This document shows positions 7,523-14,759 of a stretch of 46,042 bases of DNA, in pieces; within the stretch, counting starts at the first letter, position 1, and each line of letters begins with the position of its first letter. The translations under genes and the position numbers were made by a program. This stretch comes from Candidatus Hydrogenedentota bacterium (GTDB taxonomy: Bacteria; UBA8481; J006): contig RFFU01000106.1 in NCBI GenBank assembly GCA_003697085.1, positions 1 through 46,042 on the forward strand. The letters run 5' to 3'. The notes beneath the pieces are model-generated. The model searched no databases, had not been told where the DNA came from, and saw nothing but the letters and a program-made list of their open reading frames with translations.

Positions 7523-8818
7523 ATGAGTCGGACGATCAGAAATTTCTTCGCGCTCGATCACCTCGGCTCCGATATCAAAACCGAAACCCTCGCGGGTCTG
7601 ACAACCTTTCTCACAATGAGTTACATTATCGTTGTCAACCCCGCCATTCTTTCTCAATCAGGCCTTCCGGCCAGCGGTGCTCTCACTGCCACCATTCTCG
7701 TTTCCGCCCTCTCTTCCATCCTGATGGGCTTGATCGCTAACCTCCCCTTCGCCTTGGCTCCCGGAATGGGGCTCAATGCCTTCTTTACGTACTCCCTCGT
7801 CCTTGGACGCGGGCTCCCCTGGCAAAGCGCTCTCGGCGCCGTCGTTCTCTCCGGAATCCTTTTCCTTTTCCTTACACTCTTCAACGTCCGTGAGATGGTC
7901 GTCAAGACGATCCCCGGCAACCTCCGGCACGCCCTCGCCTGCGGAATCGGACTCTTTCTCGCTCTCATCGGTCTCGAAAAAGCCGGGTTCGTCGTCGATC
8001 ATCCCGCCACCCTCGTTACCCACGGCGACTTCACCTCCCCTTCCGTTCTCCTCTTCCTCTTTGGTTTCTTCCTTACCGCCGCTTTGCTCGCGTACCGCTT
8101 CCGGGGGGCCATCTTGATCGGGATCATCATCACCACGGCCGCAGCCCTTCCGGCTGGGCAAGCAACACTTCCCCAGCATCTCCTTGCCCGGCCCGATTTC
8201 TCGACCGCCTTCCTTCATTTCCGATTCTCGAATCTGTTCGTTCCCGCAATGATCGGTCCTCTCTTCACGCTTCTCTTTACCGATCTCTTCGATTCTCTCT
8301 CCACCTTCGTGGGCGTCGCCGAGGCCTCCGATCTCCTCGATTCCGACGGACAACCTCGGAACCTTCGAAAGGCCCTCTTCGTCGACGCTATCGCAACTCT
8401 CTCCGCGGGACTCTTCGGGTCGAGTTCCGGAACGACCTACATTGAGAGCGCGGCCGGGGTTCAACAGGGAGGACGCAGCGGGCTTACGGCCGTCGTGGCC
8501 GGACTCTGCTTTCTCCCCTTCCTCTTCGCCGCACCGCTGGCCGCCGCCATTCCGGATTGCGCCACCGCCCCCGCCCTCGTGCTCATCGGGATATTTATGT
8601 TCCGTAATATCCGCAACATGCATCTCGAAAACTGGGAGGACGGTGTCCCCGCGTTTCTTGCTGTCGTTCTCATCCCGCTTACCTATTCGATCACCCAGGG
8701 GATCGTCTGGGGGTTCCTCTCGCATACCCTCATGCGGATCCTTCGCGGCCGCGCGAACGAGATTCCCCCGATGCTGTGGGTCCTCTCGTTTCTTTCGATC
8801 CTGGCGCTTTTGTTCTGA
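7523..8818 (+). CDS. AzgA-type NCS2 purine (adenine/guanine/hypoxanthine) permease
   Basis: 431 residues from the ATG at 7523 (MSRTIRNFFALDHLGSDIK), the usual length of the AzgA branch; a longer in-frame opening upstream has no ribosome-binding support. Family motifs: ETLAGLTTFLTMSYIIVVNP at the first membrane segment, APGMGLNAFFTYS, and FGSSSGTTYIESAAGVQQGG, the NCS2 signature-like loop before the second repeat. About 12-14 membrane segments, proton symport. It is divergent from the pyrimidine-type operon and completes a nucleobase-uptake set. It is flanked on both sides by inverted copies of the same short repeat. Specificity among purines cannot be told. Confidence 0.93.
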   Translation: MSRTIRNFFALDHLGSDIKTETLAGLTTFLTMSYIIVVNPAILSQSGLPASGALTATILVSALSSILMGLIANLPFALAPGMGLNAFFTYSLVLGRGLPWQSALGAVVLSGILFLFLTLFNVREMVVKTIPGNLRHALACGIGLFLALIGLEKAGFVVDHPATLVTHGDFTSPSVLLFLFGFFLTAALLAYRFRGAILIGIIITTAAALPAGQATLPQHLLARPDFSTAFLHFRFSNLFVPAMIGPLFTLLFTDLFDSLSTFVGVAEASDLLDSDGQPRNLRKALFVDAIATLSAGLFGSSSGTTYIESAAGVQQGGRSGLTAVVAGLCFLPFLFAAPLAAAIPDCATAPALVLIGIFMFRNIRNMHLENWEDGVPAFLAVVLIPLTYSITQGIVWGFLSHTLMRILRGRANEIPPMLWVLSFLSILALLF

Positions 8819-8840
8819 TTCGGCCGGTGCCTTTCAAAAC

Positions 8841-8870
8841 CCGGCAGGCAGGATGCCTGCGGTCCCGGGG
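8841..8870 (+). repeat. Dispersed GC-rich hairpin repeat, copy 2
   Basis: Begins with CCGGCAGGCAGGATGCCTGC followed by GGTCCCGGGG. GCAGGC (8844-8849) and GCCTGC (8855-8860) are perfect inverted arms around AGGAT. It lies 22 bases after the azgA stop and could double as a transcript-end hairpin, though there is no T-run. It shares ATGCCTGCG(G/C)TCCC(C)GGG with the inverted copy at 7344-7370. Confidence 0.6.
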
Positions 8871-8939
8871 AAGTCTGCGCCGCGGGGCGTTCGTTTTCCG
8901 GAAGAGAGTCCCGCTTTTCGGGCAGGGTCTTTCGCGGCA

Positions 8940-9185
8940 TCGGAGGATCGATTCCGGGGGAAGCCTGGATTCGAGGTCGCGGGACTTATAGCGGTCGATC
9001 ACCCCGACGGCGGCGCGGAGTTTCTCCGCAAGGCCGGGATCAGCGACCGGAAGAAGACCTTCCAACTCGGCGCGACACTCGACCATGCGGCGCATCAAGA
9101 AAAGGAGGCGCGCTTTTCGAACCCGCGCGCGCCTCAACGCGATCCAACTGATCCACGCCACCGGCCGCCCCGGCACGGTGATCAC
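8940..9185 (-). other. Possible remnant or small unrecognised coding stretch
   Basis: Within the 562-base gap between azgA and the carbamoyltransferase module (8819-9380). The minus frame from a GTG at 9185 reads like real protein with GC-rich third codon positions, including MRRMVECRAELEGLLPVADP (ATG 9095), then an amphipathic helix. The frame then runs on into the repeat and into azgA antisense, which is not credible as protein. I read it as a decayed gene or a short unknown one; I do not recognise a family. Nothing else in the gap apart from the repeat and a promoter-like sequence. Confidence 0.3.
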
Positions 9186-9309
9186 ACCGGAGCCGTTCTG
9201 AGCCGAAAACGACGCAAGCGACTCAGGGAGGAACCACCGAGACACGAGGGAGATAGAGAAATCTCGGTCGGCTCTTTTCCAAACCGCTTTTCCCGGCAAT
9301 CGTTTTTTG

Positions 9310-9339
9310 TGGACAACGCCGCTTTTTTTCGGCTAAACT
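9310..9339 (+). promoter_or_regulatory. Putative sigma70 promoter of the carbamoyltransferase module
   Basis: TGGACA (9310-9315), an 18-base spacer and TAAACT (9334-9339), giving a leader of about 35 bases before the ATG at 9381. AGGAA precedes that ATG. Confidence 0.4.
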
Positions 9340-9380
9340 CCGCCCTCATTCCTCCCGTTAGGAAAGTGAAAGGAATAGAA

Positions 9381-9623
9381 ATGACCACAACAGAGACTCT
9401 GCCGTTCTACAAACGGCTCTGGAAAGCATGGCTCGATATAGCGCATCGGATCGGCGTCTTCAACAGCCGACTTCTGATGACGATCTTCTATTTTACCGTT
9501 GTCCTCCTCTACGCGCCCTTCATTCGTCTCTTCAGCGACCCCCTTCACCTCAGAAAGCGAGTCTCATGGTGGGAGCGGCGAACGAAAGATCTGAATCTAG
9601 CGGATGCCAGGAGACAGTTCTGA
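9381..9623 (+). CDS. Small SxtJ-like membrane protein
   Basis: 80 residues, ATG at 9381 with AGGAATAGAA upstream. One or two hydrophobic segments (LLMTIFYFTVVLLYAPFIRL, about 31-50) between a basic N-terminal helix (FYKRLWKAWLDIAHRIG) and a charged C-terminus (WWERRTKDLNL). The stop TGA overlaps the carbamoyltransferase start by one base. Small membrane proteins of this kind next to NodU/SxtI-type carbamoyltransferases were named SxtJ in saxitoxin clusters, where their role is unknown; those are longer (about 130 residues). The assignment is by position and general shape, so moderate. Confidence 0.7.
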   Translation: MTTTETLPFYKRLWKAWLDIAHRIGVFNSRLLMTIFYFTVVLLYAPFIRLFSDPLHLRKRVSWWERRTKDLNLADARRQF

Positions 9624-11338
9624 TGGCCAATATCCTCGGCATCTCCTGCTTCTACCACGACTCGGCTGCGTGTCTCGTTATGGACGGACAAGTCGTCGCC
9701 GCCGCCGACGAGGAACGCTTCTCGCGGATCAAGCACGACTCCGGCTTTCCGAAACTCGCCAGCGAATTCTGCCTGAAACGAGGCGGAATCGATGTCGATG
9801 ATCTCGACGCAGTCGTCTTCTATGAAAAACCGTTCAAGAAGTTCCACCGGATTATGATCTCCTCCATGGCCACTTTTCCCCGGTCCTATCGTTTTTTCCG
9901 CGAGTCGATGACGACCTGGCTGGGAGAAAAGTTCTGGATGAAGCACGTCATCCACAGGGAACTCGATGTTCCCCTCGAAAAAATTCTCTTTATCGAACAT
10001 CACCTCTCTCACGCCGCCAGCGCTTACATCCCCTCCCCTTATGATGACGCCGCGATTCTCTCGGTCGATGGAGTCGGGGAGTGGACGACCACCGTTCTCG
10101 GTCACGCGCGCACCGTGGCGGGACGAACCACGATCGATCTGACCCACGAAATCCAATTCCCCCACTCGCTCGGTCTCCTCTACAGCGCCTTCACCGCGTG
10201 GCTCGGCTTTGAAGTAAACGAAGGCGAATACAAGGTTATGGGAATGGCGCCGTACGGAAAGCCGAAATATCTCGATAAGGTCCACAAAGTAGCTCGGCTC
10301 GACGACGACGGCTTCCTTCAACTCGATATGTCCTACTTCAGCCACCATTATCACCTCGAGAAGACCTTCACCCGTAAATTCGAGGATCTCTTCGGAGAAC
10401 CGAGACCGCGCATCGGGGATGTCGAGCCGGGAAGCGACTACGCCGATGTGGCCGCCTCGATCCAGAAGTTCACCGAGGAGGCCGTCATCCGAATGGCGAA
10501 AAAGGCCGCCCGGGATACCGGGGCGAAACGGCTTGTGATGGCGGGCGGAGTCGCGCTCAACTCCGTCGCGAATTATCGAATTCTGCGCGAAACGGATTTC
10601 GAGGAAATCTTCGTCCAACCGGCGGCCGGAGACTCCGGCGGAGCCATGGGTGCCGCGCTCTATGCCGACCACGTCCTCTTCGGAAACCCCAGAACCTTCC
10701 GGCTCAATCACGCCTACTGGGGAGCGGAGTATGGACAGGGCGAAATCGAATCCTTTCTTCAAACGACTGGAGCACGCTGGGAACGGATCGAGGACGACGA
10801 AAAACTCTTCGGCGTTGTCATCGACGCTCTCAAAGAAGGAAAGGTCGTCGGCTGGATGCAGGGGCGGTTCGAATGGGGACCGCGGGCACTGGGGAACCGT
10901 TCGATCCTCGCTGATCCGCGCAAGGCGGAGATGAAGGACGTCGTCAACCGGAAGATCAAGTTTCGGGAGCCCTTCCGGCCGTTTGCTCCGAGCATCCTGA
11001 TGGAGAAGGTTCCCGAGCACTTCGAACTCCAGGACCCCCAAAGGCATCAGCCCTCGCGGTATATGCTCTATGTCGTTCCGATCACGACCGAGGCGATTCC
11101 CGCCGTCAAACACGTCGATGGAACCGGGCGCCTCCAAGCCGTCGAGAAGGAGGTCAATCCGCGGTACTATAACCTCATCGAAGCCTTTGGACAGGATACG
11201 GGTGTCCCCGTGGTCCTCAATACCTCTTTCAACTTGAAGGGGGAACCGATCGTTAACACCCCCGCCGACACCTTCTCGACCTTCAGCCGTTGCGAGATGG
11301 ATATGCTTGTCATGCAAAACGCCGTGGTGTATAAATAG
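9623..11338 (+). CDS. NodU/CmcH/SxtI-family O-carbamoyltransferase
   Basis: 571 residues, start ATG at 9623 with CCAGGAG upstream. The N-terminal Kae1-like domain shows GISCFYHDSAACLVMDGQ, AAADEERFSRIKHD, IEHHLSHAASAYIPSPYDDA and DGVGEWTT; these His/Asp residues bind metal and carbamoyl-adenylate in the family. The C-terminal YrdC-like part has MAGGVALNSVANYRI, MQGRFEWGPRALGNRSILADP, KFREPFRPFAPSIL and NTSFNLKGEPIVNTP. The enzyme makes carbamoyl-AMP from carbamoyl phosphate and ATP and moves the carbamoyl group to a hydroxyl of a sugar, antibiotic or toxin scaffold. No scaffold-building enzymes lie next to it; a cell-surface sugar is the likeliest acceptor (inference). Confidence 0.95.
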   Translation: MANILGISCFYHDSAACLVMDGQVVAAADEERFSRIKHDSGFPKLASEFCLKRGGIDVDDLDAVVFYEKPFKKFHRIMISSMATFPRSYRFFRESMTTWLGEKFWMKHVIHRELDVPLEKILFIEHHLSHAASAYIPSPYDDAAILSVDGVGEWTTTVLGHARTVAGRTTIDLTHEIQFPHSLGLLYSAFTAWLGFEVNEGEYKVMGMAPYGKPKYLDKVHKVARLDDDGFLQLDMSYFSHHYHLEKTFTRKFEDLFGEPRPRIGDVEPGSDYADVAASIQKFTEEAVIRMAKKAARDTGAKRLVMAGGVALNSVANYRILRETDFEEIFVQPAAGDSGGAMGAALYADHVLFGNPRTFRLNHAYWGAEYGQGEIESFLQTTGARWERIEDDEKLFGVVIDALKEGKVVGWMQGRFEWGPRALGNRSILADPRKAEMKDVVNRKIKFREPFRPFAPSILMEKVPEHFELQDPQRHQPSRYMLYVVPITTEAIPAVKHVDGTGRLQAVEKEVNPRYYNLIEAFGQDTGVPVVLNTSFNLKGEPIVNTPADTFSTFSRCEMDMLVMQNAVVYK

Positions 11339-11341
11339 ATT

Positions 11342-11521
11342 ATGAAGTTCATCGAGAAAATGAAGAGCCGGTTCGGAATCTTCGGGGAATTCATGGGCTT
11401 CCTCTGGGAAGAAAAGGTCTGGTGGATGATCCCGATGGTGGTGGTCCTGCTCGTCTTCGGGCTTCTGATCATCTTCGCCCAGTCCAGCCCCGTTGCACCG
11501 TTCATCTACACACTCTTCTGA
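11342..11521 (+). CDS. DUF5989 / SxtK-like small membrane protein
   Basis: 59 residues, starting three bases after the carbamoyltransferase stop. One transmembrane segment (WWMIPMVVVLLVFGLLIIFA, about 27-46) is preceded by FGEFMGFLWEEK and followed by the conserved ending SSPVAPFIYTLF. The pattern FLWE-K-WW-P-hydrophobic-FAQSS-APFIYTLF is that of DUF5989, the family of SxtK, regularly found beside NodU-type carbamoyltransferases. Likely a membrane partner of the enzyme; biochemical role unknown. The 184 bases after it, before the convergent pduT, show no gene and no clear terminator. Confidence 0.85.
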   Translation: MKFIEKMKSRFGIFGEFMGFLWEEKVWWMIPMVVVLLVFGLLIIFAQSSPVAPFIYTLF

Positions 11522-11705
11522 CGGAAACGCGCTCTTCCGCGCGGTGGTTTCTCCGCCGCATCGACGGCCGCGAGACTTTATCGGGACCTCGGTTGGGCCC
11601 GCGGGTGGGGAAATCCGCGCCGCTTGCAGGATTCTCACGTAAACGAATTCCTCGTTCCCGCACCCGCGCTCCTTCCCCCTCCTTCCCCCTTTCTCCTTCC
11701 CGCTT

Positions 11706-12269
11706 TCAGATGATCTCCCGGTAGATTTCCTCGCGCGGATTCGGAATGATCGTCTGATCGACCAATAACCCTTTGCGGGCGATGACATCCACGGCGGCGC
11801 CCACGGCGGCACGAACGTCCGCCAAGGGACCCGTCAACGTCAAATAGGCTTTTCCGCCCAGCGCCATAGCGAGACGGACGTCCACGAGTTCGATCGAGGC
11901 TTCCTTGCACGCCGCATCCAATCCCTCGATGAGCGATGAGACGGAGAACGACTCCACCACGCCCATCGCCTCCCGTGTCGTCGGCATCGACGTCCCGCGA
12001 ATCGCACCCAAAACACCGGGATGCACGTCCGGGATCACGAACGAATCGACCCACGCGTGCGCGGCCACCTCGACCCCCCGAGCCACGCTCGACTCGACCG
12101 CGTCCACGTCTCCACAGAAGAGAATCATGAATTTCCCCGAACAGATCGAACGACACATCAGAAGTTCCACGTGCGCTTCCTTCACCAGGAGATCCGCGGT
12201 TTCGTAACCGCGGGCGATGGAGGAAAGTTCCACCATTCCCAGCGCCATTCGATTCTCAAAATTCGCCAT
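11706..12269 (-). CDS. pduT: PduT-like tandem BMC-domain shell protein with iron-sulfur pore site
   Basis: 187 residues made of two BMC domains (about 8-90 and 102-182): GMVELSSIARGYETADLLVK and GVVESFSVSSLIEGLDAACK start the repeats. CRSICSGKFMILFCGD contains C43, which aligns with the PduT cysteine that forms the [4Fe-4S] cluster at the trimer pore, and KGLLVDQTIIPNPREEIYRE matches the PduT C-terminus. PduT is a minor shell protein of propanediol-type microcompartments and conducts electrons through the shell. The start has AAGGAGG upstream, and only four bases separate it from pduS, its usual partner. No other shell protein or encapsulated enzyme is present in this window. Confidence 0.95.
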   Translation of the reverse strand: MANFENRMALGMVELSSIARGYETADLLVKEAHVELLMCRSICSGKFMILFCGDVDAVESSVARGVEVAAHAWVDSFVIPDVHPGVLGAIRGTSMPTTREAMGVVESFSVSSLIEGLDAACKEASIELVDVRLAMALGGKAYLTLTGPLADVRAAVGAAVDVIARKGLLVDQTIIPNPREEIYREII

Positions 12270-12273
12270 CGAA

Positions 12274-13599
12274 TCAGTTCCTCCTTATGATCACCGCTCG
12301 TTCGTCCGCCGATTCCACGATTCCGTCGATCGAGGCGTGGACGTTGGCTCCCAAGGCTCCCTCCGGAATTCTCCCGACGACCGTTCCGACCGTCACGGAG
12401 TCTCCGGCGCCCACCACAGGAACCGCGGCGGCTCCGGCGTGTTGCTTCATCTTCAAGATCACCCGCTCCGGTTTCACCTCGATCGGCTCGAAATGAGCCG
12501 GCACATCATACTCCTGCAATGCCAACCGCGCCGTCAACCGCTTCAACGGAATCTTGCGGAATTCGTACATCGGATGCGCCTTCGCGGGGGTCTTCTCGGG
12601 ACGAAACCCTTTTTCGGCCAAATGCGCCCGAGCATCCCACGAGATCTCATGCGGCGAAAGAAGTTCCGGACAAGCGAAAAGTCCGCACACGCCACAGTGA
12701 ATGCAGGCCTGCGCCCATTGCGTCTCGATGTCCTTCCCCGGACCGGACAGTCCCAACGAACGCATCACACGATGCGGCTCGATGGGATGCCCGACCAGAT
12801 ACCGGGGACAGAACTCCGTGCAGTACATACATTGGTCACAACAGGACTTCCCGATCTTGTCGTAAATCGGACGCTCTTGAGTCTTTCTTTGGTAGGCGAA
12901 GTGGTCCTTGGGCAGAAGGACATATCCCCCTGTCGTCTTGGTGACGACATCATCCAATCCCACGACCGTCGCCATCATAATTCCCCCGGAAAGGATACCG
13001 AAATCGGTGCAGGTCGCTCCGCCCGCCGCCGCCAGGCAATCCTTGAAAGGAGTACCGACCGGGACCTTGATTGTCACAGGCTTTCGAACTTCGCCGGCCA
13101 TCGTCAACCACTTCTCCGTCACCGGCTTCCCTTCGTAAGCATCCCCTATCCACAGGAATGTCTCGACATTCGAGTTCATCGCGCCGACATCGAGCGGAAG
13201 GCCGCCGAAGGGAGGAACCTTCCCCGTCACGTCATAAACCAAAAGAACCTCGTCGCCCGCGGGATAATAATCGCCGAGGAGAAAACACTCGATTCCGGAA
13301 TACTCTTTCGTCTTCTCGCGATAGATTCGTACCGCCTCGAGATTCGCCTTCTTTTCCTTGAACGCCACTACGCCTCGGGACGCGCCCATCGCTTCTTTAA
13401 CGAGGCGTACTGCCTCCAGGAGCCGGTCCGATTCGAGCCGAAGCAGTTCCTTGTCCTTGTAAAGCAGCGGCTCGCACTCCGCCCCGTTGACGATGACCGT
13501 CTCCACCGAGGCGTTGACCTTGACGTGGGTCGGAAATCCGGCCCCGCCGGCTCCCACGACCCCCGCCGCCGCCACTCTCTCGACTAATTCTTCACGCAT
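12274..13599 (-). CDS. pduS: PduS-like cobalamin reductase / RnfC-like flavo-iron-sulfur protein
   Basis: 441 residues from the ATG at 13599 (MREELVERVAAAG), chosen because AAGG lies six bases upstream; a tandem ATG at 13602 is possible. The Gly-rich flavin/NAD loop VVGAGGAGFPTHVKV is N-terminal, then NGAECEPLLYKDKELL, an SLBB-like middle part (TIKVPVGTPFKDCLAAAGGA), and two ferredoxin clusters: CCDQCMYCTEFCPRYLVGHP and CIHCGVCGLFACPELLSPHE. The C-terminal barrel-sandwich part has GALGANVHASIDGIVESA, as in Salmonella PduS. PduS reduces cob(III)/cob(II)alamin in 1,2-propanediol compartments and interacts with PduT. Here the two genes form a minus-strand pair divergent from rplM. Confidence 0.95.
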   Translation of the reverse strand: MREELVERVAAAGVVGAGGAGFPTHVKVNASVETVIVNGAECEPLLYKDKELLRLESDRLLEAVRLVKEAMGASRGVVAFKEKKANLEAVRIYREKTKEYSGIECFLLGDYYPAGDEVLLVYDVTGKVPPFGGLPLDVGAMNSNVETFLWIGDAYEGKPVTEKWLTMAGEVRKPVTIKVPVGTPFKDCLAAAGGATCTDFGILSGGIMMATVVGLDDVVTKTTGGYVLLPKDHFAYQRKTQERPIYDKIGKSCCDQCMYCTEFCPRYLVGHPIEPHRVMRSLGLSGPGKDIETQWAQACIHCGVCGLFACPELLSPHEISWDARAHLAEKGFRPEKTPAKAHPMYEFRKIPLKRLTARLALQEYDVPAHFEPIEVKPERVILKMKQHAGAAAVPVVGAGDSVTVGTVVGRIPEGALGANVHASIDGIVESADERAVIIRRN

Positions 13600-13808
13600 C
13601 ATCCACCTTCCGAACGGATCTATTCTATACCGCAGAAATTCCAAGCCCTAAAGAAAAAATCGAACCGGCCGAAACAACCGCAGGCTAAGAGAGCATTAAC
13701 ACTTTGATTTTTTGCCTTCGAGCCAATCTCAACACATATCCATTCTTTCTCCCCAAGCTCCGTCACCTCCGATCTGAAATTAATTTTTTCCCTCTCCCCT
13801 TTTTTTTA

Positions 13809-13837
13809 TTGACAAACTGTAAGAGTCCCACCATATT
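13809..13837 (+). promoter_or_regulatory. rplM promoter with near-leaderless spacing
   Basis: Perfect -35 TTGACA (13809-13814), 17-base spacer, CATATT (13832-13837). Expected initiation is about 5-7 bases before the ATG at 13851, and there is no Shine-Dalgarno. The -35 and spacer share TTGACAAACTGTAAGAG with a repeat found at 37051 and 42566. Confidence 0.65.
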
Positions 13838-13850
13838 CCGCATCGCTACG

Positions 13851-14306
13851 ATGGTGAGTAGAAAGCAAAAAACGACGATTCCCTCCAAGGCTTCGGCAAA
13901 AGCCGGGCGGAAATGGACCGTCATCGACGCCGCAGGAAAGCCGTTGGGTAAGGTTGCGGCTTTGGCGGCGAGCCGTCTGCGCGGAAAACATCGTGCGGAC
14001 TTTACCCCGCATCTTGACACGGGGGATTTCGTCGTGGTCACAAACGCCGCCGAAGTTCGCCTCTCCGGCAGAAAGGCCGAACAAAAGTTTTATCGGCGTC
14101 ACAGCGGCCATCCGGGAGGCCTGAAGTCCGTTCCCTATGGGGAACTCCTGCGGGAACGGCCGGAAAAACTCATCGAATTGGCCGTCCGCCGGATGCTCCC
14201 CAAAAACCGCCTCGGACGAAGGCTCTTCACGAAATTGAAAGTGTATGCGGGGCCGGACCACCCCCATAAAGCCCAGAAACCGGAACGAGTCGAGGTGACA
14301 CTCTGA
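13851..14306 (+). CDS. rplM: 50S ribosomal protein L13
   Basis: 151 residues. Starts MVSRKQKTTIPSK; the L13 core begins at KWTVIDAAGKPLGKVAALAA and includes GDFVVVTNAAEVRLSGRK, KFYRRHSGHPGGLK, LAVRRMLPKNRLGR and LKVYAGPDHPHKAQKP, all typical. The ATG at 13851 is used because the promoter places initiation just ahead of it; a GTG follows immediately. The short N-terminal extension before KWTVIDA is slightly longer than in E. coli. The stop overlaps the rpsI start (TGATG), the standard rplM-rpsI operon. Confidence 0.97.
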   Translation: MVSRKQKTTIPSKASAKAGRKWTVIDAAGKPLGKVAALAASRLRGKHRADFTPHLDTGDFVVVTNAAEVRLSGRKAEQKFYRRHSGHPGGLKSVPYGELLRERPEKLIELAVRRMLPKNRLGRRLFTKLKVYAGPDHPHKAQKPERVEVTL

Positions 14307-14710
14307 TGGCTCTTCTCCGTAAACGCCCGCCGGCGCCCTCGACAGGTCGCCGTAAGGAAGCGGTTGCCCGCGTCATGTTGCGCCCCGGAACGGGTATCAT
14401 CACGATCAACGGCCGTACGCTCGAGGATTACTTCCCCCGCGTCGACCACCGCTCCGAAGTGACACGGCCTCTCGAACTTGTCAACCTCAAGGATTCCACC
14501 GATGCCCGCATCACGGTCCGAGGGGGGGGGATTACGGGCCAGGCACAGGCGATCAAGCTCGGAGTGGCGCGCGCCCTCGTTATTATGAACAGCGAATTCA
14601 AAATGCCGCTCAAACGAGCCGGACTTCTCCGCCGTGACCCGCGGAGGGTCGAAAGGAAGAAGTACGGCCAACCCGGAGCACGTAAACGCTTCCAGCACTC
14701 CAAACGCTGA
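14306..14710 (+). CDS. rpsI: 30S ribosomal protein S9
   Basis: 134 residues. S9 motifs: GRRKEAVARVMLRPGTG, INGRTLEDYFPR, VRGGGITGQAQAIKLGVARAL, KRAGLLRRDPRRVERKKYG and the C-terminal FQHSKR, whose last lysine-arginine tail reaches the ribosomal P site. The tail reads KKYGQPGARKRFQHSKR rather than the common KK-GL-KARRAPQFSKR, a mild variation. Position 14522-14530 is a run of nine G coding for the three glycines of RGGGITGQ, a spot prone to sequencing or replication slippage, but the frame is intact. Confidence 0.97.
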   Translation: MALLRKRPPAPSTGRRKEAVARVMLRPGTGIITINGRTLEDYFPRVDHRSEVTRPLELVNLKDSTDARITVRGGGITGQAQAIKLGVARALVIMNSEFKMPLKRAGLLRRDPRRVERKKYGQPGARKRFQHSKR

Positions 14711-14759
14711 TCCCTTTCTTCTTTTTCCACGGCAAACTGTATTCGACCGTCAAACCGCG

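Noticed and set aside
9085-9201. Short plus-strand basic frame MRRIKKRRRAFRTRAR...
   Set aside because: No ribosome site; it is the antisense of the more protein-like minus-strand stretch, and basic content is expected from GC-rich DNA.
9545-11812. Very long minus-strand open frame (755 codons) opposite the carbamoyltransferase
   Set aside because: It mirrors the codon pattern of a clear, motif-complete gene, its translation has no domain, and it spans three separate plus-strand genes. It is a GC-driven antisense opening.
14522-14530. Run of nine G in rpsI as a possible frameshift or phase-variable site
   Set aside because: The frame is intact, the three glycines are conserved in S9, and phase variation of an essential ribosomal gene is not credible.
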